The notes: a model not told the origin generated them from the sequence alone. A DNA stretch of 64,000 nt from Parabacteroides johnsonii DSM 18315 (GCF_025151045.1 NZ_CP102285.1:2914001-2978000); one strand, 5' to 3'; shown: positions 16,654-25,573, counted from the first letter of the stretch. Program-made: numbers and translations.

Positions 16654-16690
16654 TGCTTTTATGCGGATGCCTGTCCCGTAATTCATGCCT

Positions 16691-17695
16691 CTATTTCAGC
16701 AGCTTGCCGATGCGTCCCACCGCGTTGCCTGCGGCTGCACCCGCCACGCTGCCCGCCATGCCTCCGGCGCGTCCCGCCATCTGGTTCACGTTGCGCCCGT
16801 AGCCGCCCATGCCCCCGGCTTGGATGATCCAGCCCGCCACCGTCGGAATGGTGAAGTAGCCGATGATGCCGATTATCATGAACACGATATACACCCCGTC
16901 GCTTGAATCCAGCGAGAAGTTGGGGTCGGTCTGCATGCGCTCGATGTCGCTCTGGAGCATCAACACCTGAATCTTGGCGAGTATGGTGCTGAATATGTCC
17001 GACACGGGCAGCCACAGATAGACCTGAATGTAGCGGCATATCCACTGCGTGAGCGTGCTTTGGAAGCCGTCCCACACCGATATGGCGAAGGCTATCGGAC
17101 CGAGTATCGCCAGCACCACGAGGAAAAAGGTGCGGATGGTGTCTATCACGAGGGCGGCGGCTTGGAACATCAGTTCCAGTATCTCGCGGAAGAAATCGCG
17201 GATGCCCTTCTTCATTTTGTACATCCCCCGGTCGATATACATCCCCGCCATCGTCACCATGTCGGAGGGCGACCAGCCCAATTCCTCCAGTTGCTTGTCA
17301 AATTCCTCGTTGGACACGAGGTAGGCGGTTTCGGGATTGCGCACCATCGCCTCGTATTCCAGCCTGTCCTTCTGCTCCCGGTACTTGTTCATGTCCAAAG
17401 TCTGCGTTTCGAGCAGTTTCGCCGTACCCTGCACGACGGGCGAGAGGACGCTGTTTATCGTGCCCAGCACCACCGTAGGGAAGAACATGATGCACAGACC
17501 GACGGCAAAGGGACGGAGCATCGGGAAGACGTCTATCGGTTCGGCTCTCGCCAGCGACTGCCATACCCGGTAGGCGACATAGAAGAGCGCGCCCAGCCCG
17601 GCGATGCCTTTCGCCACGCCCGCCATGTCGGCGCACAGCGGCATCATCTGCTCGTAGAGCGAGCGGAGAATCTGGTGAAGGTTGTCGAACTCCAT
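16691..17695 (-). CDS. traJ: TraJ, polytopic membrane channel protein (VirB6-like)
   Basis: 334 residues with several hydrophobic helices (about 25-45, 75-100, 180-225, 262-290). It has a Gly/Ala/Met-rich C-terminus (QAGGMGGYGRNVNQMAGRAG) typical of TraJ/VirB6 proteins. The start MEFDNLHQILRSLYEQMMPL lies 3 nt after traI. It forms the inner-membrane part of the type IV secretion channel. Confidence 0.9.
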   Translation of the reverse strand: MEFDNLHQILRSLYEQMMPLCADMAGVAKGIAGLGALFYVAYRVWQSLARAEPIDVFPMLRPFAVGLCIMFFPTVVLGTINSVLSPVVQGTAKLLETQTLDMNKYREQKDRLEYEAMVRNPETAYLVSNEEFDKQLEELGWSPSDMVTMAGMYIDRGMYKMKKGIRDFFREILELMFQAAALVIDTIRTFFLVVLAILGPIAFAISVWDGFQSTLTQWICRYIQVYLWLPVSDIFSTILAKIQVLMLQSDIERMQTDPNFSLDSSDGVYIVFMIIGIIGYFTIPTVAGWIIQAGGMGGYGRNVNQMAGRAGGMAGSVAGAAAGNAVGRIGKLLK

Positions 17696-17698
17696 AGG

Positions 17699-18328
17699 CT
17701 ACCAGTATCTTTCGTTCATACTGCCGTACAGTCCCATGATACGGTCGAGGTCGTTTTTCTTCTTCGCACGCAGGTAGCTCACGCTGATGTTCTTGTTGGT
17801 GTAGTAGCTCACGAGGTTGCGGTAACGCTTCATCTTGGAGTGGCAGCGTTCCACCACGTCCATGCGCTCCTTGTCCGTCATGGAGAGCGTGGTGATGTTC
17901 ACCACGTTCTTCAGCTCCGTCAGCACGTCATTGGATTCTTCAAGCAGCTTCGTGTACCCGAAGGCGATGGCTCCGAGTTCCTCCACCGTGAAGTTGTCGT
18001 CGCGCAGCATCTTCTGGAAGCTGGTCACGTAGATGTCCGTGATGTCGCCCACCATCAGGATGGTCTGCTGCACCTTGCGGGCGTCCTTGACCAGATTGTT
18101 CACGGATTTGAGGGCGTCGTAATACTTCTTGCCCTGCTCGTAGATTTTCACCGTTTCCTGAAAGTTGTTCACCATGTTCGTGGCGGTCTTTGAGGTGTGG
18201 ATGATGTTCTTCGAGGCGTTGATGATGCCCTGCGCCAGATTGCCCGGATCGCTCACGACCCATTGGGCGGAAGCCCTGCCCGCGAAAAGCAGGCACAGGC
18301 AGATGGCGAATGTTATTCTTGTTCTCAT
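17699..18328 (-). CDS. traI: TraI, transfer protein with signal peptide (DUF4141, VirB5-like)
   Basis: 209 residues: signal peptide (MRTRITFAICLCLLFAGRASA) and a mostly helical mature domain (NMVNNFQETVKIYEQGKKYYDALKSVNN in pieces), as in the DUF4141 family. Probably an extracytoplasmic channel factor. A motif copy with an extra A (CCGCTAAAATCCAAAG) precedes its ATG by about 5 nt. Confidence 0.88.
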   Translation of the reverse strand: MRTRITFAICLCLLFAGRASAQWVVSDPGNLAQGIINASKNIIHTSKTATNMVNNFQETVKIYEQGKKYYDALKSVNNLVKDARKVQQTILMVGDITDIYVTSFQKMLRDDNFTVEELGAIAFGYTKLLEESNDVLTELKNVVNITTLSMTDKERMDVVERCHSKMKRYRNLVSYYTNKNISVSYLRAKKKNDLDRIMGLYGSMNERYW

Positions 18329-18333
18329 GTTTT

Positions 18334-18349
18334 CTTTGGATTTTAGCGG
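18334..18349 (-). promoter_or_regulatory. Predicted sRNA target motif before traI
   Basis: mRNA sense CCGCTAAAATCCAAAG: A3 to G (wobble with the sRNA) and one extra A, then GAAAAC and ATGAG. Full pairing would need a one-base bulge. Confidence 0.55.
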
Positions 18350-18353
18350 TTCA

Positions 18354-18734
18354 TTATTCTTCTGCCGGAGTTTCCGGCTGCGGCTTCACACGCACGTAGT
18401 CCCCGTTGGGTGAGAAGGTCAGCACGTCGGTGGCTTCGTTATACGCCACGTCGATGCGGAATCCGGTGTTCATGAACAGGTTGCCGTTCTCCTCCTGCAA
18501 GAGGTAGGTTTCCGGTTTCAGCCTGCGGCGGATGCCGCTCCGTTTGAATACCGTCACCTTGTAGGCTTCGCCCTCCTTGTAGATAAGCACGTCGGGTTTG
18601 CCCTCCACGCTTTCCCAGTTTCCGCACAGCAGGTCGCGGCGGTTCTCCGCCACGTCGCAGGATTGCAGCACCATGACCGCCAATCCGATCAGACACTTGC
18701 TGACTTGCAGCATTTTCATTCTTGATATGCTCAT
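18354..18734 (-). CDS. traH: TraH, small lipoprotein (DUF3876)
   Basis: Up to 126 residues (MSISRMKMLQVSKCL...; MKML at 18719 is an alternative start). The lipobox VLQSC, with Cys near residue 26, marks a lipoprotein. The mature domain is beta-rich (CGNWESVEGKPDVLIYKEGE, then ETYLLQEENGNLFMNTG). Located between traG and traI as in CTnDOT. Confidence 0.82.
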   Translation of the reverse strand: MSISRMKMLQVSKCLIGLAVMVLQSCDVAENRRDLLCGNWESVEGKPDVLIYKEGEAYKVTVFKRSGIRRRLKPETYLLQEENGNLFMNTGFRIDVAYNEATDVLTFSPNGDYVRVKPQPETPAEE

Positions 18735-18763
18735 ACGCTTTTCTTTTTTCGTTGATAATTGGT

Positions 18764-21274
18764 TTATTGATTGTTCTTGTTTCTCCGCCTTTCGGCAAGC
18801 TGCCGGATGGCGGCTTCGATGTCGCCGCCCAATTGCTCCGCCAGACGGTACACCTCCACCTTTTCCGTTTCCTCGGTGGTGTACGCCAGATATTCTTCAG
18901 CACTGACCTCGGTGGCATAGACCGCCGACTGCGTGCCGCCCAAGCCTATCCACACCTCTTTGTAGAGCCGTGAGGGGTTGTTCGCCATGTTGATGGAGAG
19001 TATCTGCGACTTCTCCTTCTCCGTCAGTCCGAGCAACGCCTGAATCTGGTCGAACTTGTTCATGTACTTGCGCTGGTCGAGCAGGATTTTACAGTCCGAG
19101 TTGTTGATGATGCTCTCCTTGACGACGGGCGAGGAAATGATGTCGTCCACCTCCTGCGTCACCACGATTGCTTCACCGAAATACTTGCGCACCGTCTTGT
19201 ACATATAGCGCAGGTAGTCAGCCATGTTCGCCGACGAAAGAGCCTTCCAAGCCTCTTCCACGATAAGTTGCTTTCTCACGCCCTTCAACCTGCGCATCTT
19301 GTTGATGAAGGCTTCCATGATGATGATGGTCACCACCGGGAACAGTTCGCGGTTGTCCTTGATGGAATCAATCTCGAAGACGATGAACCGTTTGCCCAGC
19401 AGGTCGATATTCTCCGCCGAGTTGAGCAGGAAGTCGTAGCGTCCGCCCCGGTAATACTGCCGCATGGTGGTGAGCATGTTGTCGATGTTGAAGTCCTCCT
19501 TCTCCACCTTGATGTCACGCTCCGCCAGTTCCCTGCGGTAGTCGTCGCGCATGTACTCATAGAAAGTGTTGAACGAGGGGACGATGCTCCGGTCTGCCCT
19601 GATGCGCTCGATGTAGGCATTCACGGCACTGCCCAATTCCCCGCTTTCGGTTTTCGTCACCTTGTCGTCCTCCGACTTCCAGAGCGTCAGCAGCAGCGTC
19701 TTGATGCTGTCCTTCTTCTCCACGTCGAACAGATAATCATCGGTATAGAAAGGGTTGAAGCTGATGGGCTTCTCCTCCGTGTAGGTGAAATACACACCGT
19801 CCGCCCCGCCTGTCTTGCGCCGTATCATCTCGCATAGCCCCTGATAGGAGTTTCCCGTGTCCACCAATACCACATGCGCGCCCTGTTCGTAGTATTGGCG
19901 CACCAAGTGGTTCATGAAGAACGACTTGCCGCTGCCCGAAGGACCTAATACGAACTTGTTACGGTTGGTCGTGACACCCCGCTTCATCGGCAGGTCGCTG
20001 ATGTCGAGGTGCAGCGGCTTTCCCGTGAGCCTGTCCACCATCTTGATGCCGAAGGGCGAGAGCGAGCTGCGGTAGTTGGTTTCCTCCGTGAAGAGGCACA
20101 CAGCCTGTTCGATGAAGGTATGGAAGCTTTCCTCCGCTGGGAAGTCCGCAGCGTTGCCGGGCATAGCCGCCCAATAAAGTGTCGGGCAGTCGATGGTGTT
20201 GTGGCGCGGCACGCACTCCATGCTTGCCAGCTGGCTGCCAACATCGTTCTTTATGTGTTTCAATTCCTCCGCATCGTCGCTCCACGCCATGACGTTGAAG
20301 TGCGCCCGCACCGAGGTCAGCCCGTAGGAGTGCGCCTCGTTCAGGTAGCGGTCTATCCACTCGCGGTTGATGCTGTTGCTCCTTGAATAGCGGGATAGCG
20401 ACTGCATATTCCTCGCGGACTTCTCGAATTTTTGAAGGTTCTCCTCGCTGTTGTCGATAATCACGTACTGGTTGTAGATGTGGTTGCAGGAAAGCAGCAG
20501 CCCCACCGGGGAGGCGAAGGAGAGGCGGCAGTCCGAGCGGTCGGTGGAGAGTTTCTCATACCGGGTGTCGGTAGCCACCGTGCCGGGAAGGTCTTCCGCA
20601 TCGGACAGGGTGTGCAGGCACAGGCGGTTGTCGCCGATGCGCATCTCCCGTGCCGAGAGGTCGATGTCCTGCAACGTGGCGTCGCCTTCGGGCATGAGCG
20701 AGAAGTAACGCTCTATCAGTCCGGCTTTGCCGTCCGTCCCCACAATCTCGTCGGTGGAGAGGCGGCGCAGCCTGACAAAGCCGCTGTCGTTGATGATACG
20801 CTCGAACTGTTCCGCAGCCTCCATGAACTTCGCAGCGGTTTCCTTGTCAAGCTCCTTCGGGATGATATGTCCCCGGCACAGCGTGCTGAAATTGCTCTGC
20901 ATCCGGTTACGCTCCTTTGTCGTCTTGGTCAGGTAGAGGTAGCACGTGTGCTTCAGGTACGGACGCTCGTTGAAGTGACGCTCGAAAGAGCGGCTTAAAA
21001 AGCTCATGTCGTCCTTGTGAAGTTCCGGCTGATAGCGTTCCTTGATGAACCAGTCCTGCTTGTGGACGACGGAGAAGTCCGGCAGCACCTTGATTGCCTT
21101 ACACCAGTAACCGTGTATCGCCTCGTACTCCGCACCCGTCACGGTGTAAAGCTCCGGCAGTTCCACCTCGAAAGCCACCGTGATGTCGGCGTCTTTGGAA
21201 ATGATACAGCCATGCTCCACAGCCAGCAGCGGGAACTTGTTTTCCAGTGTTGTCATTTTGGATGTATTCCTCAT
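18764..21274 (-). CDS. traG: TraG, VirB4-type transfer ATPase
   Basis: 836 residues from ATG 21274, which overlaps the traF stop as ATGA; the longer frame to 21460 would run through traF. Walker A GPSGSGKS is at 444-451, preceded by a conserved TraG/VirB4 N-terminal domain. Downstream are DTGNSYQGL and the Walker B region QLIVEEAWKAL. This is the cytoplasmic ATPase that powers channel assembly and DNA transfer. Confidence 0.93.
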   Translation of the reverse strand: MRNTSKMTTLENKFPLLAVEHGCIISKDADITVAFEVELPELYTVTGAEYEAIHGYWCKAIKVLPDFSVVHKQDWFIKERYQPELHKDDMSFLSRSFERHFNERPYLKHTCYLYLTKTTKERNRMQSNFSTLCRGHIIPKELDKETAAKFMEAAEQFERIINDSGFVRLRRLSTDEIVGTDGKAGLIERYFSLMPEGDATLQDIDLSAREMRIGDNRLCLHTLSDAEDLPGTVATDTRYEKLSTDRSDCRLSFASPVGLLLSCNHIYNQYVIIDNSEENLQKFEKSARNMQSLSRYSRSNSINREWIDRYLNEAHSYGLTSVRAHFNVMAWSDDAEELKHIKNDVGSQLASMECVPRHNTIDCPTLYWAAMPGNAADFPAEESFHTFIEQAVCLFTEETNYRSSLSPFGIKMVDRLTGKPLHLDISDLPMKRGVTTNRNKFVLGPSGSGKSFFMNHLVRQYYEQGAHVVLVDTGNSYQGLCEMIRRKTGGADGVYFTYTEEKPISFNPFYTDDYLFDVEKKDSIKTLLLTLWKSEDDKVTKTESGELGSAVNAYIERIRADRSIVPSFNTFYEYMRDDYRRELAERDIKVEKEDFNIDNMLTTMRQYYRGGRYDFLLNSAENIDLLGKRFIVFEIDSIKDNRELFPVVTIIIMEAFINKMRRLKGVRKQLIVEEAWKALSSANMADYLRYMYKTVRKYFGEAIVVTQEVDDIISSPVVKESIINNSDCKILLDQRKYMNKFDQIQALLGLTEKEKSQILSINMANNPSRLYKEVWIGLGGTQSAVYATEVSAEEYLAYTTEETEKVEVYRLAEQLGGDIEAAIRQLAERRRNKNNQ

Positions 21275-21603
21275 GTCATTTCTTCCTTTCGTTTCCGTTT
21301 GAATAATCGGGTGATCCGCCGCCGGTTGATAAGGTATCGGGGATGGCTCCGTGCCGCTCCCAATTTCATAAGCCCGTGTTCGCCGTACCGGGCGTTCAGC
21401 GCGAAGGTCTGCCATACGAGGACGGAGGACGATGCCACGCCGAAGCCGATACATACCCACTGGTCGATGCCGACCATGTAGAGGATGACGAACAGGACGA
21501 AGAGAGCCAGCAGACCTCCGCAGAAGATGAAGAGGTACTGAGCCTTCAAGCCCTTGAACTCTACCGGACGGCTGATACCCTTGTTTATCGGGTATTCAGC
21601 CAT
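21271..21603 (-). CDS. traF: TraF, VirB3-like membrane protein (DUF4133)
   Basis: 110 residues: MAEYPINKGISRPVEFKGLK, then two membrane helices (about 25-45 and 50-70), then a basic cytoplasmic tail (LFKRKRKEEMT). Matches DUF4133/TraF. Its stop overlaps the traG start. Confidence 0.9.
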   Translation of the reverse strand: MAEYPINKGISRPVEFKGLKAQYLFIFCGGLLALFVLFVILYMVGIDQWVCIGFGVASSSVLVWQTFALNARYGEHGLMKLGAARSHPRYLINRRRITRLFKRKRKEEMT

Positions 21604-21614
21604 ACATTAGTTTA

Positions 21615-21926
21615 TTAAAGGAAGAATGAGCGCAGGATGGTGGCGGCGACAATCAGGAAGATGCACGCTCCGAACCAGCTTGCCGCTGTCTTGGAGGTGT
21701 CGGGGTCGCCGGACGAGAATTTCCCGTACACTTTCACGCCCCCGATAAGCCCGACTACTGCGCCGATGGCGTAGATGAGTTTCGTGCCGGGGTCGAAGTA
21801 CGAACTCACCATAGAGGTGGCTTCGTTGATGCCCGCGATGCCGTTCCCCTGCGCGAAGGCGGAGGCGGTTGCGGCAACCAGAAGTGCCGCTGAGAGGATA
21901 AGTTTCTGTCTGTTGTTCTTGTTCAT
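21615..21926 (-). CDS. traE: TraE, VirB2-like pilin-type protein (DUF4134)
   Basis: 103 residues: cleavable signal (MNKNNRQKLILSAALLVAATASAFA) then two hydrophobic helices flanking a short loop (IYAIGAVVGLIGGVKVYGKF and ACIFLIVAATILRSFF), the usual layout of DUF4134/VirB2-type pilin subunits. A 199-nt leader separates it from traD and holds one motif copy. Confidence 0.9.
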   Translation of the reverse strand: MNKNNRQKLILSAALLVAATASAFAQGNGIAGINEATSMVSSYFDPGTKLIYAIGAVVGLIGGVKVYGKFSSGDPDTSKTAASWFGACIFLIVAATILRSFFL

Positions 21927-21998
21927 AAAACTGTTCTTGTTTTGTGCCGTCCAAAGAGTGGATGGTCCTTTGTCGGGCGGTTGATACTCGGTTACTTT

Positions 21999-22013
21999 AC
22001 TTTGGTTTAGTGG
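21999..22013 (-). promoter_or_regulatory. Predicted sRNA target motif in traE leader
   Basis: mRNA sense CCACTAAACCAAAGT: the consensus with one T missing, which would leave one base of the sRNA bulged. It lies 72 nt before the traE start, farther than in most other copies, in a 199-nt gap with no gene. Confidence 0.5.
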
Positions 22014-22125
22014 GTTGCCCGTTTGTTTCTACGGACTTGGGACTGTCCGTTGCGAACTGGACGTGCCTTGCGCTCCCTCGCCGCATGGGTGTAATTTTAC
22101 ATTTTCATTACCATTTCTTTTTTCG

Positions 22126-22869
22126 TTATACATAGTCGCGGATGTCAAACTCCTCTATTTTGTCAGGAATCACGAATACCTTGTCTTTTTGCCGTGTCAC
22201 GGTCATGTTTACCGTATCCACGAAGACAGCCATCGCTTTTGCAAGCCTGCCGCTCATAGCTTCATCGGTCAGGCTCTCCGTTATTCTGGAAAAAAGTTCC
22301 GTCCCGTCAAGTTCCGTCATGACCTTTCCAGCGTGTCGCATCTCCTCGTCGGACGGCGTATCCTTCCGTATCGTCTGGACTGCCATGTCGATGTCCTCAA
22401 AGCTGCTTCCCGAAGCCTGCCCTTTGTCCGGTTCGTCATCGTCCGGCTCATCCTCCCCGTATTCCAGTTCCGAAGGCGGCATGCTCGTGAAGGTTTCATC
22501 GAGTTTCTCCTCCGGGACCTGTGCCGGGCGTGAGGCGGTTTCCGTGTTTCCGTCGTCAAAAGTAGCCTCTTCCTCCGACAGCTCAATGCCTTTTTCCGAA
22601 GTGGCGGCTTCTTGCGCCGGTATGGCAGCGGTTGTCCGGGTTGGAGCCATTTTGAACTTGCTTTTACCAATGATGTCCGTTCCACCACCAGCCGAAATTT
22701 CCACAGATGCCGTTTCCGTTTTTCCCTCCTTCGCTCCCAATGACTGCCACAATCCGGAAACGCCTTTCAGGAAGCGGACGAATTTTGTTTCCATTATCCT
22801 GTCGGACAGGAGCATGAACAGGAACCATACGTTGCAGGCAACCGATACGGCTAAAAACACTTTTGTCAT
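22126..22869 (-). CDS. traD: TraD, transfer-operon protein with N-terminal membrane helix
   Basis: 247 residues: a hydrophobic N-terminus (MTKVFLAVSVACNVWFLFML) and then a long, acidic, low-complexity cytoplasmic or periplasmic region (Ser/Glu/Pro rich). The C-terminal 80 residues are predicted helical (VMTELDGTELFSRITESL). It occupies the traD position of CTnDOT. Function not established. It overlaps traC by 4 nt. Confidence 0.75.
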   Translation of the reverse strand: MTKVFLAVSVACNVWFLFMLLSDRIMETKFVRFLKGVSGLWQSLGAKEGKTETASVEISAGGGTDIIGKSKFKMAPTRTTAAIPAQEAATSEKGIELSEEEATFDDGNTETASRPAQVPEEKLDETFTSMPPSELEYGEDEPDDDEPDKGQASGSSFEDIDMAVQTIRKDTPSDEEMRHAGKVMTELDGTELFSRITESLTDEAMSGRLAKAMAVFVDTVNMTVTRQKDKVFVIPDKIEEFDIRDYV

Positions 22870-23228
22870 AGCCTTACTTTTTTAGCGTTTTCAATCTGTT
22901 CCGTGTACTGCGCCCCGTATTGCCGGAAGTGGTCACGGAGGATGTTGTCCACAAACTTGCCGATGCTCAACCCGTTACCCATGCGGCTGGCAACTATGGC
23001 GACTTTCTCATGGATTTCGCGGCTGATGTATATACATTGCCGTGTCTTGATTTCCGATGCTTGCAGGAAGGTGGAGATAGGCTTGACGCCGTCTTTGCCC
23101 TTGCGGAACACACCGCCGTCCGTTCCCTGACCGCAGCCGGTTGTACACTGTGCTGCACGGGCAGCGGTTCTTTCACTCTTTCTTGTTTGCAGGCTCTCAG
23201 CCTGACTGTTGTTCATCTTTCTTTTCAT
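22866..23228 (-). CDS. traC: TraC, DUF3408 protein
   Basis: 120 residues. The C-terminal domain (about 55-120) resembles a ribbon-helix-helix-like DNA-binding fold (KTRQCIYISREIHEKVAIVA, then SIGKFVDNILRDHF), typical of DUF3408. The N-terminus is basic and unstructured. It pairs with the related TraB upstream; both may act with the ParA-like TraA in DNA positioning or regulation. Confidence 0.82.
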   Translation of the reverse strand: MKRKMNNSQAESLQTRKSERTAARAAQCTTGCGQGTDGGVFRKGKDGVKPISTFLQASEIKTRQCIYISREIHEKVAIVASRMGNGLSIGKFVDNILRDHFRQYGAQYTEQIENAKKVRL

Positions 23229-23254
23229 GATGTTCTTGTTGTTGATTAAACTGT

Positions 23255-23704
23255 TTATAAATTGTAGGATTCCATATGCCGCCTGAACGATTCCGCGATC
23301 TCGTCTTGGAACTGTGTGAAATGGTGTGTCAGCACGTTGTCAAGAAAACTGGCGATAGTCACCTCGTTGCCACCGATTACATGAAGCATCTTATGTATGC
23401 GGTCGTGGTACTCCTTACGGATATACACTTGTTTTCCGAGCCTTGCGGTGACGTTGGCTTCGCATACGAATGTGCCGTCATAATCGGTTTTCTCCGTCTT
23501 TCCATTCCTGCGCCTGCGTTCAGGTTCCTCTTTGGGACGGGATGCAGGCGGAGGAATGACCGTCCGCATCCCGTCTTCCGGTGATGGAGCCTGCACGCTC
23601 CCGTCCGTGCTTCTTGCCTGCGGCGGTATGCTTGTATCATCCATGCGGAACGAATTGATTACGGCATCGCTGTCGATGTCCTCTATTCTTGCTTTCTTTG
23701 CCAT
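23255..23704 (-). CDS. traB: TraB, DUF3408 protein
   Basis: 149 residues. The N-terminal 75 residues are disordered and charged. The C-terminal DUF3408 domain (about 80-145) shows ARLGKQVYIRKEYHDRIHKM and TIASFLDNVLTHHFTQF, parallel to TraC. Duplicate DUF3408 genes next to a ParA gene are characteristic of CTnDOT-like transfer regions. Confidence 0.82.
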   Translation of the reverse strand: MAKKARIEDIDSDAVINSFRMDDTSIPPQARSTDGSVQAPSPEDGMRTVIPPPASRPKEEPERRRRNGKTEKTDYDGTFVCEANVTARLGKQVYIRKEYHDRIHKMLHVIGGNEVTIASFLDNVLTHHFTQFQDEIAESFRRHMESYNL

Positions 23705-23709
23705 GACGT

Positions 23710-24465
23710 TCAGTTTTTGATGATGCCGAGAATCTCATCGACGAGTTTGTCAAGGTTACTGCCACGTACCAGTGCCTTGTCCGCAGGGAACGCGGTGGAG
23801 CGGAACACAGCCTTGCGCTCCGCAGCCGTTTCTTTACGGAAACGCTTGCTGTCGGGCAGGAATGTTTCAAGAATGGGCAGCGCGAACTCGGCGCAGACCT
23901 TGTCGTATGCCTTGTAAAGCTCGGTCTTCTCGCGCCCGTCAACCATGTTCCATACGAGATAAATCCCTTTTATGCCGGATTTGCCCGTGCTTATCATCTG
24001 GTCGTTGATGACGGTGGCGAACTTGATGGAGCTTTCCATTACCACCCGGTCTGCGATGATGGGTGTGAAGATATAGTCCATTTTGGCGATGGTCCGTACC
24101 ACATCGGCATTGTTGATAGTGCCCGGAAGGTCGAAGAACACGAAGTCAAGATCGGGCTGCGCATCCGTCAGATTCTCTGCGGTTCTTATCGCATCCTCCG
24201 CGCGGCTGCATCTGATTGTGTATGGGTTTTTCTTCAGCCGCTTGAGCTGCTCATACGCCAGCATCTTGTAGTGCCCGTCCTCTATGACGGCTTTCAGGTC
24301 ACGCTTGCGCATGTCATGGATACTGTACTGCGGAAAATCACAGTCCACCACGGCTACATTGTAGCCTTTCACGTAGTGCAGGTAGCTTGCCACAAGCACT
24401 GTCAGGGTTGTCTTACCGGCTCCTCCTTTCTGCGTGGAGATCGCCACATAGGTTGCTTCTTTCAT
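23710..24465 (-). CDS. traA: TraA, ParA-family ATPase
   Basis: 251 residues. The deviant Walker A KGGAGKTT is near residues 13-20. Further motifs are VVDCDFPQYSIHDMRKRD (Walker A'-like region) and FVFFDLPGTINNADVVRT (Walker B region). ParA ATPases position DNA or protein complexes; here it is the first gene of the tra operon. In CTnDOT this operon is activated by Xis2c, Xis2d and Exc. Confidence 0.92.
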   Translation of the reverse strand: MKEATYVAISTQKGGAGKTTLTVLVASYLHYVKGYNVAVVDCDFPQYSIHDMRKRDLKAVIEDGHYKMLAYEQLKRLKKNPYTIRCSRAEDAIRTAENLTDAQPDLDFVFFDLPGTINNADVVRTIAKMDYIFTPIIADRVVMESSIKFATVINDQMISTGKSGIKGIYLVWNMVDGREKTELYKAYDKVCAEFALPILETFLPDSKRFRKETAAERKAVFRSTAFPADKALVRGSNLDKLVDEILGIIKN

Positions 24466-24874
24466 CTGTTTGATAATTTATTTGGTTATACTTCTGTCCG
24501 GTTGCGTCAACGTATTGCCATTCATACATACGCACGCATATCCGTCCGTTTGTCTATTCACTCACTAATCCGGTTACGTCTGCGGACAACCGTACGCTTT
24601 TCCGTTCACCCGTACTTTAATCAATCCATACGGATATGGGGACAGTAACCTGTTTGCCCACATACACCCGCTTTTGACCATTGGGACAGATAAACGGACC
24701 GCTGTCCGAATGTCCGTGTGGAAGGGTGTATTTTCAGACCTTCATCCGAATCACACTGCAAATAAACAAGGATATTTTGGAACTTGTATCACTTCCCCGG
24801 CAAGTGGCGGCATGTTGCGCCGGTTGGCACTGATTGTCCGGGTCAAGCCTCTGTCCGATACCGCTTTAAGGGCG

Positions 24875-24882
24875 TAACTTTG
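24875..24882 (+). promoter_or_regulatory. Candidate mob promoter -7 box
   Basis: TAACTTTG on the plus strand, with no good TTTG 19-21 bp upstream. A weak -33 fits the report that CTnDOT mob transcription needs Xis2d. The 10-mer GTAACTTTGC here also equals the CTnDOT core pattern GTAnnTTTGC. Confidence 0.5.
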
Positions 24883-24943
24883 CACCCGAACGGCAGGGTT
24901 CGCCGAAGGTGGTGCAGCCCGGAGTTTGAAAGGCATTCCCCCA

Positions 24944-24964
24944 ATCCGTCCCCGACGGATTTTT
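24944..24964 (+). terminator. Leader terminator upstream of mobA
   Basis: ATCCGTC-CCC-GACGGAT followed by TTTT on the plus strand, about 70 nt after the -7 box at 24875. It would end a short transcript, so it may be an attenuator for mob or the 3' end of a small RNA. Confidence 0.6.
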
Positions 24965-25018
24965 ATGTTCGCCTGAACATAGCAAGATGTCTTTTCAGCC
25001 GCTCAAAACGTTTTGAGC
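24965..25018. repeat. Two inverted repeats upstream of mobA
   Basis: ATGTTC-gcct-GAACAT (24965-24980) and the perfect 18-bp palindrome GCTCAAAACGTTTTGAGC (25001-25018). They are candidate protein-binding or oriT structures within 190 bp of mobA. Confidence 0.65.
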
Positions 25019-25127
25019 AGCCACGAAAAGCACTTGCCCTTGCAGGGGACGGGCTTCCTCTCCGAAGTCGGGAAGCCTTTCAAACCTGCGGTGTCTGTGC
25101 CAAGAAGCGGCGGCTTATGCCGTCCAT

Positions 25128-25143
25128 CCGCTAAATCCAAAGT
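25128..25143 (+). promoter_or_regulatory. Predicted sRNA target motif before mobA
   Basis: CCGCTAAATCCAAAGT, one change (A3 to G) from the sRNA complement and still pairable as G.U, followed by TTAT and ATGA. Confidence 0.65.
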
Positions 25144-25147
25144 TTAT

Positions 25148-25573
25148 ATGAAAGAGAAAAGAAACAAGACCGGGAGAAATCCCAAACTTGATCCGGCGGT
25201 GTTCCGCTACACCGTCCGTTTCAACGAGGAGGAACACAACCGTTTCCTCGCCATGTTCGAGAAGTCGGGCGTTTACGCCAAGTCGGTTTTCATCAAGGCG
25301 CACTTCTTCGGGCAGCCGTTCAGGGTGCTGAAAGTGGACAAGACGCTGGTGGATTACTACACCAGACTGTCCGATTTCCATGCGCAGTTCCGCGCGGTAG
25401 GCACGAACTACAACCAAGTCGTGAAGGAACTCAGGCTGCATTTTTCCGAGAAAAAGGCGATGGCGTTGCTCTACAAGCTGGAGCAACAGACCGTCGAACT
25501 CGTGAAACTGAGCCGTCAGATTGTGGAACTTTCAAGGGAAATGGAGGCGAAATGGTCGCAAAAATCAGTGTAG
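25148..25573 (+). CDS. mobA: MobA, relaxosome accessory protein
   Basis: 141 residues with a ribbon-helix-helix-type N-terminal domain (DPAVFRYTVRFNEEEHNRF) and a C-terminal helix (MALLYKLEQQTVELVKLSRQ). It resembles MobC/MbpA-type nick-accessory proteins that bend oriT DNA for the relaxase. The start at 25148 follows the conserved leader motif; longer in-frame ATGs at 25013 lie upstream of it and were rejected. It overlaps mobB by 22 nt. Confidence 0.88.
   Translation: MKEKRNKTGRNPKLDPAVFRYTVRFNEEEHNRFLAMFEKSGVYAKSVFIKAHFFGQPFRVLKVDKTLVDYYTRLSDFHAQFRAVGTNYNQVVKELRLHFSEKKAMALLYKLEQQTVELVKLSRQIVELSREMEAKWSQKSV

Larger units (their letters stand above)
24466..25147. other. Divergent tra/mob control region, probable oriT
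   Basis: 682 bp without a convincing gene between traA (-) and mobA (+). It contains a -7-type box (24875-24882), an intrinsic terminator (24944-24964), two inverted repeats (24965-24980, 25001-25018) and one sRNA-target motif before mobA. In CTnDOT the transfer origin and the binding sites for Xis2d and Exc lie in this interval, so oriT is inferred here. I cannot point to the nick site. Confidence 0.6.

Noticed and set aside
17060-18193. 377-codon plus-strand frame opposite traJ/traI
   Set aside because: Antisense of two recognised tra genes; no protein motifs and no promoter.
21275-21460. N-terminal extension of TraG
   Set aside because: It would run through traF in another frame; the ATGA overlap gives the normal start.
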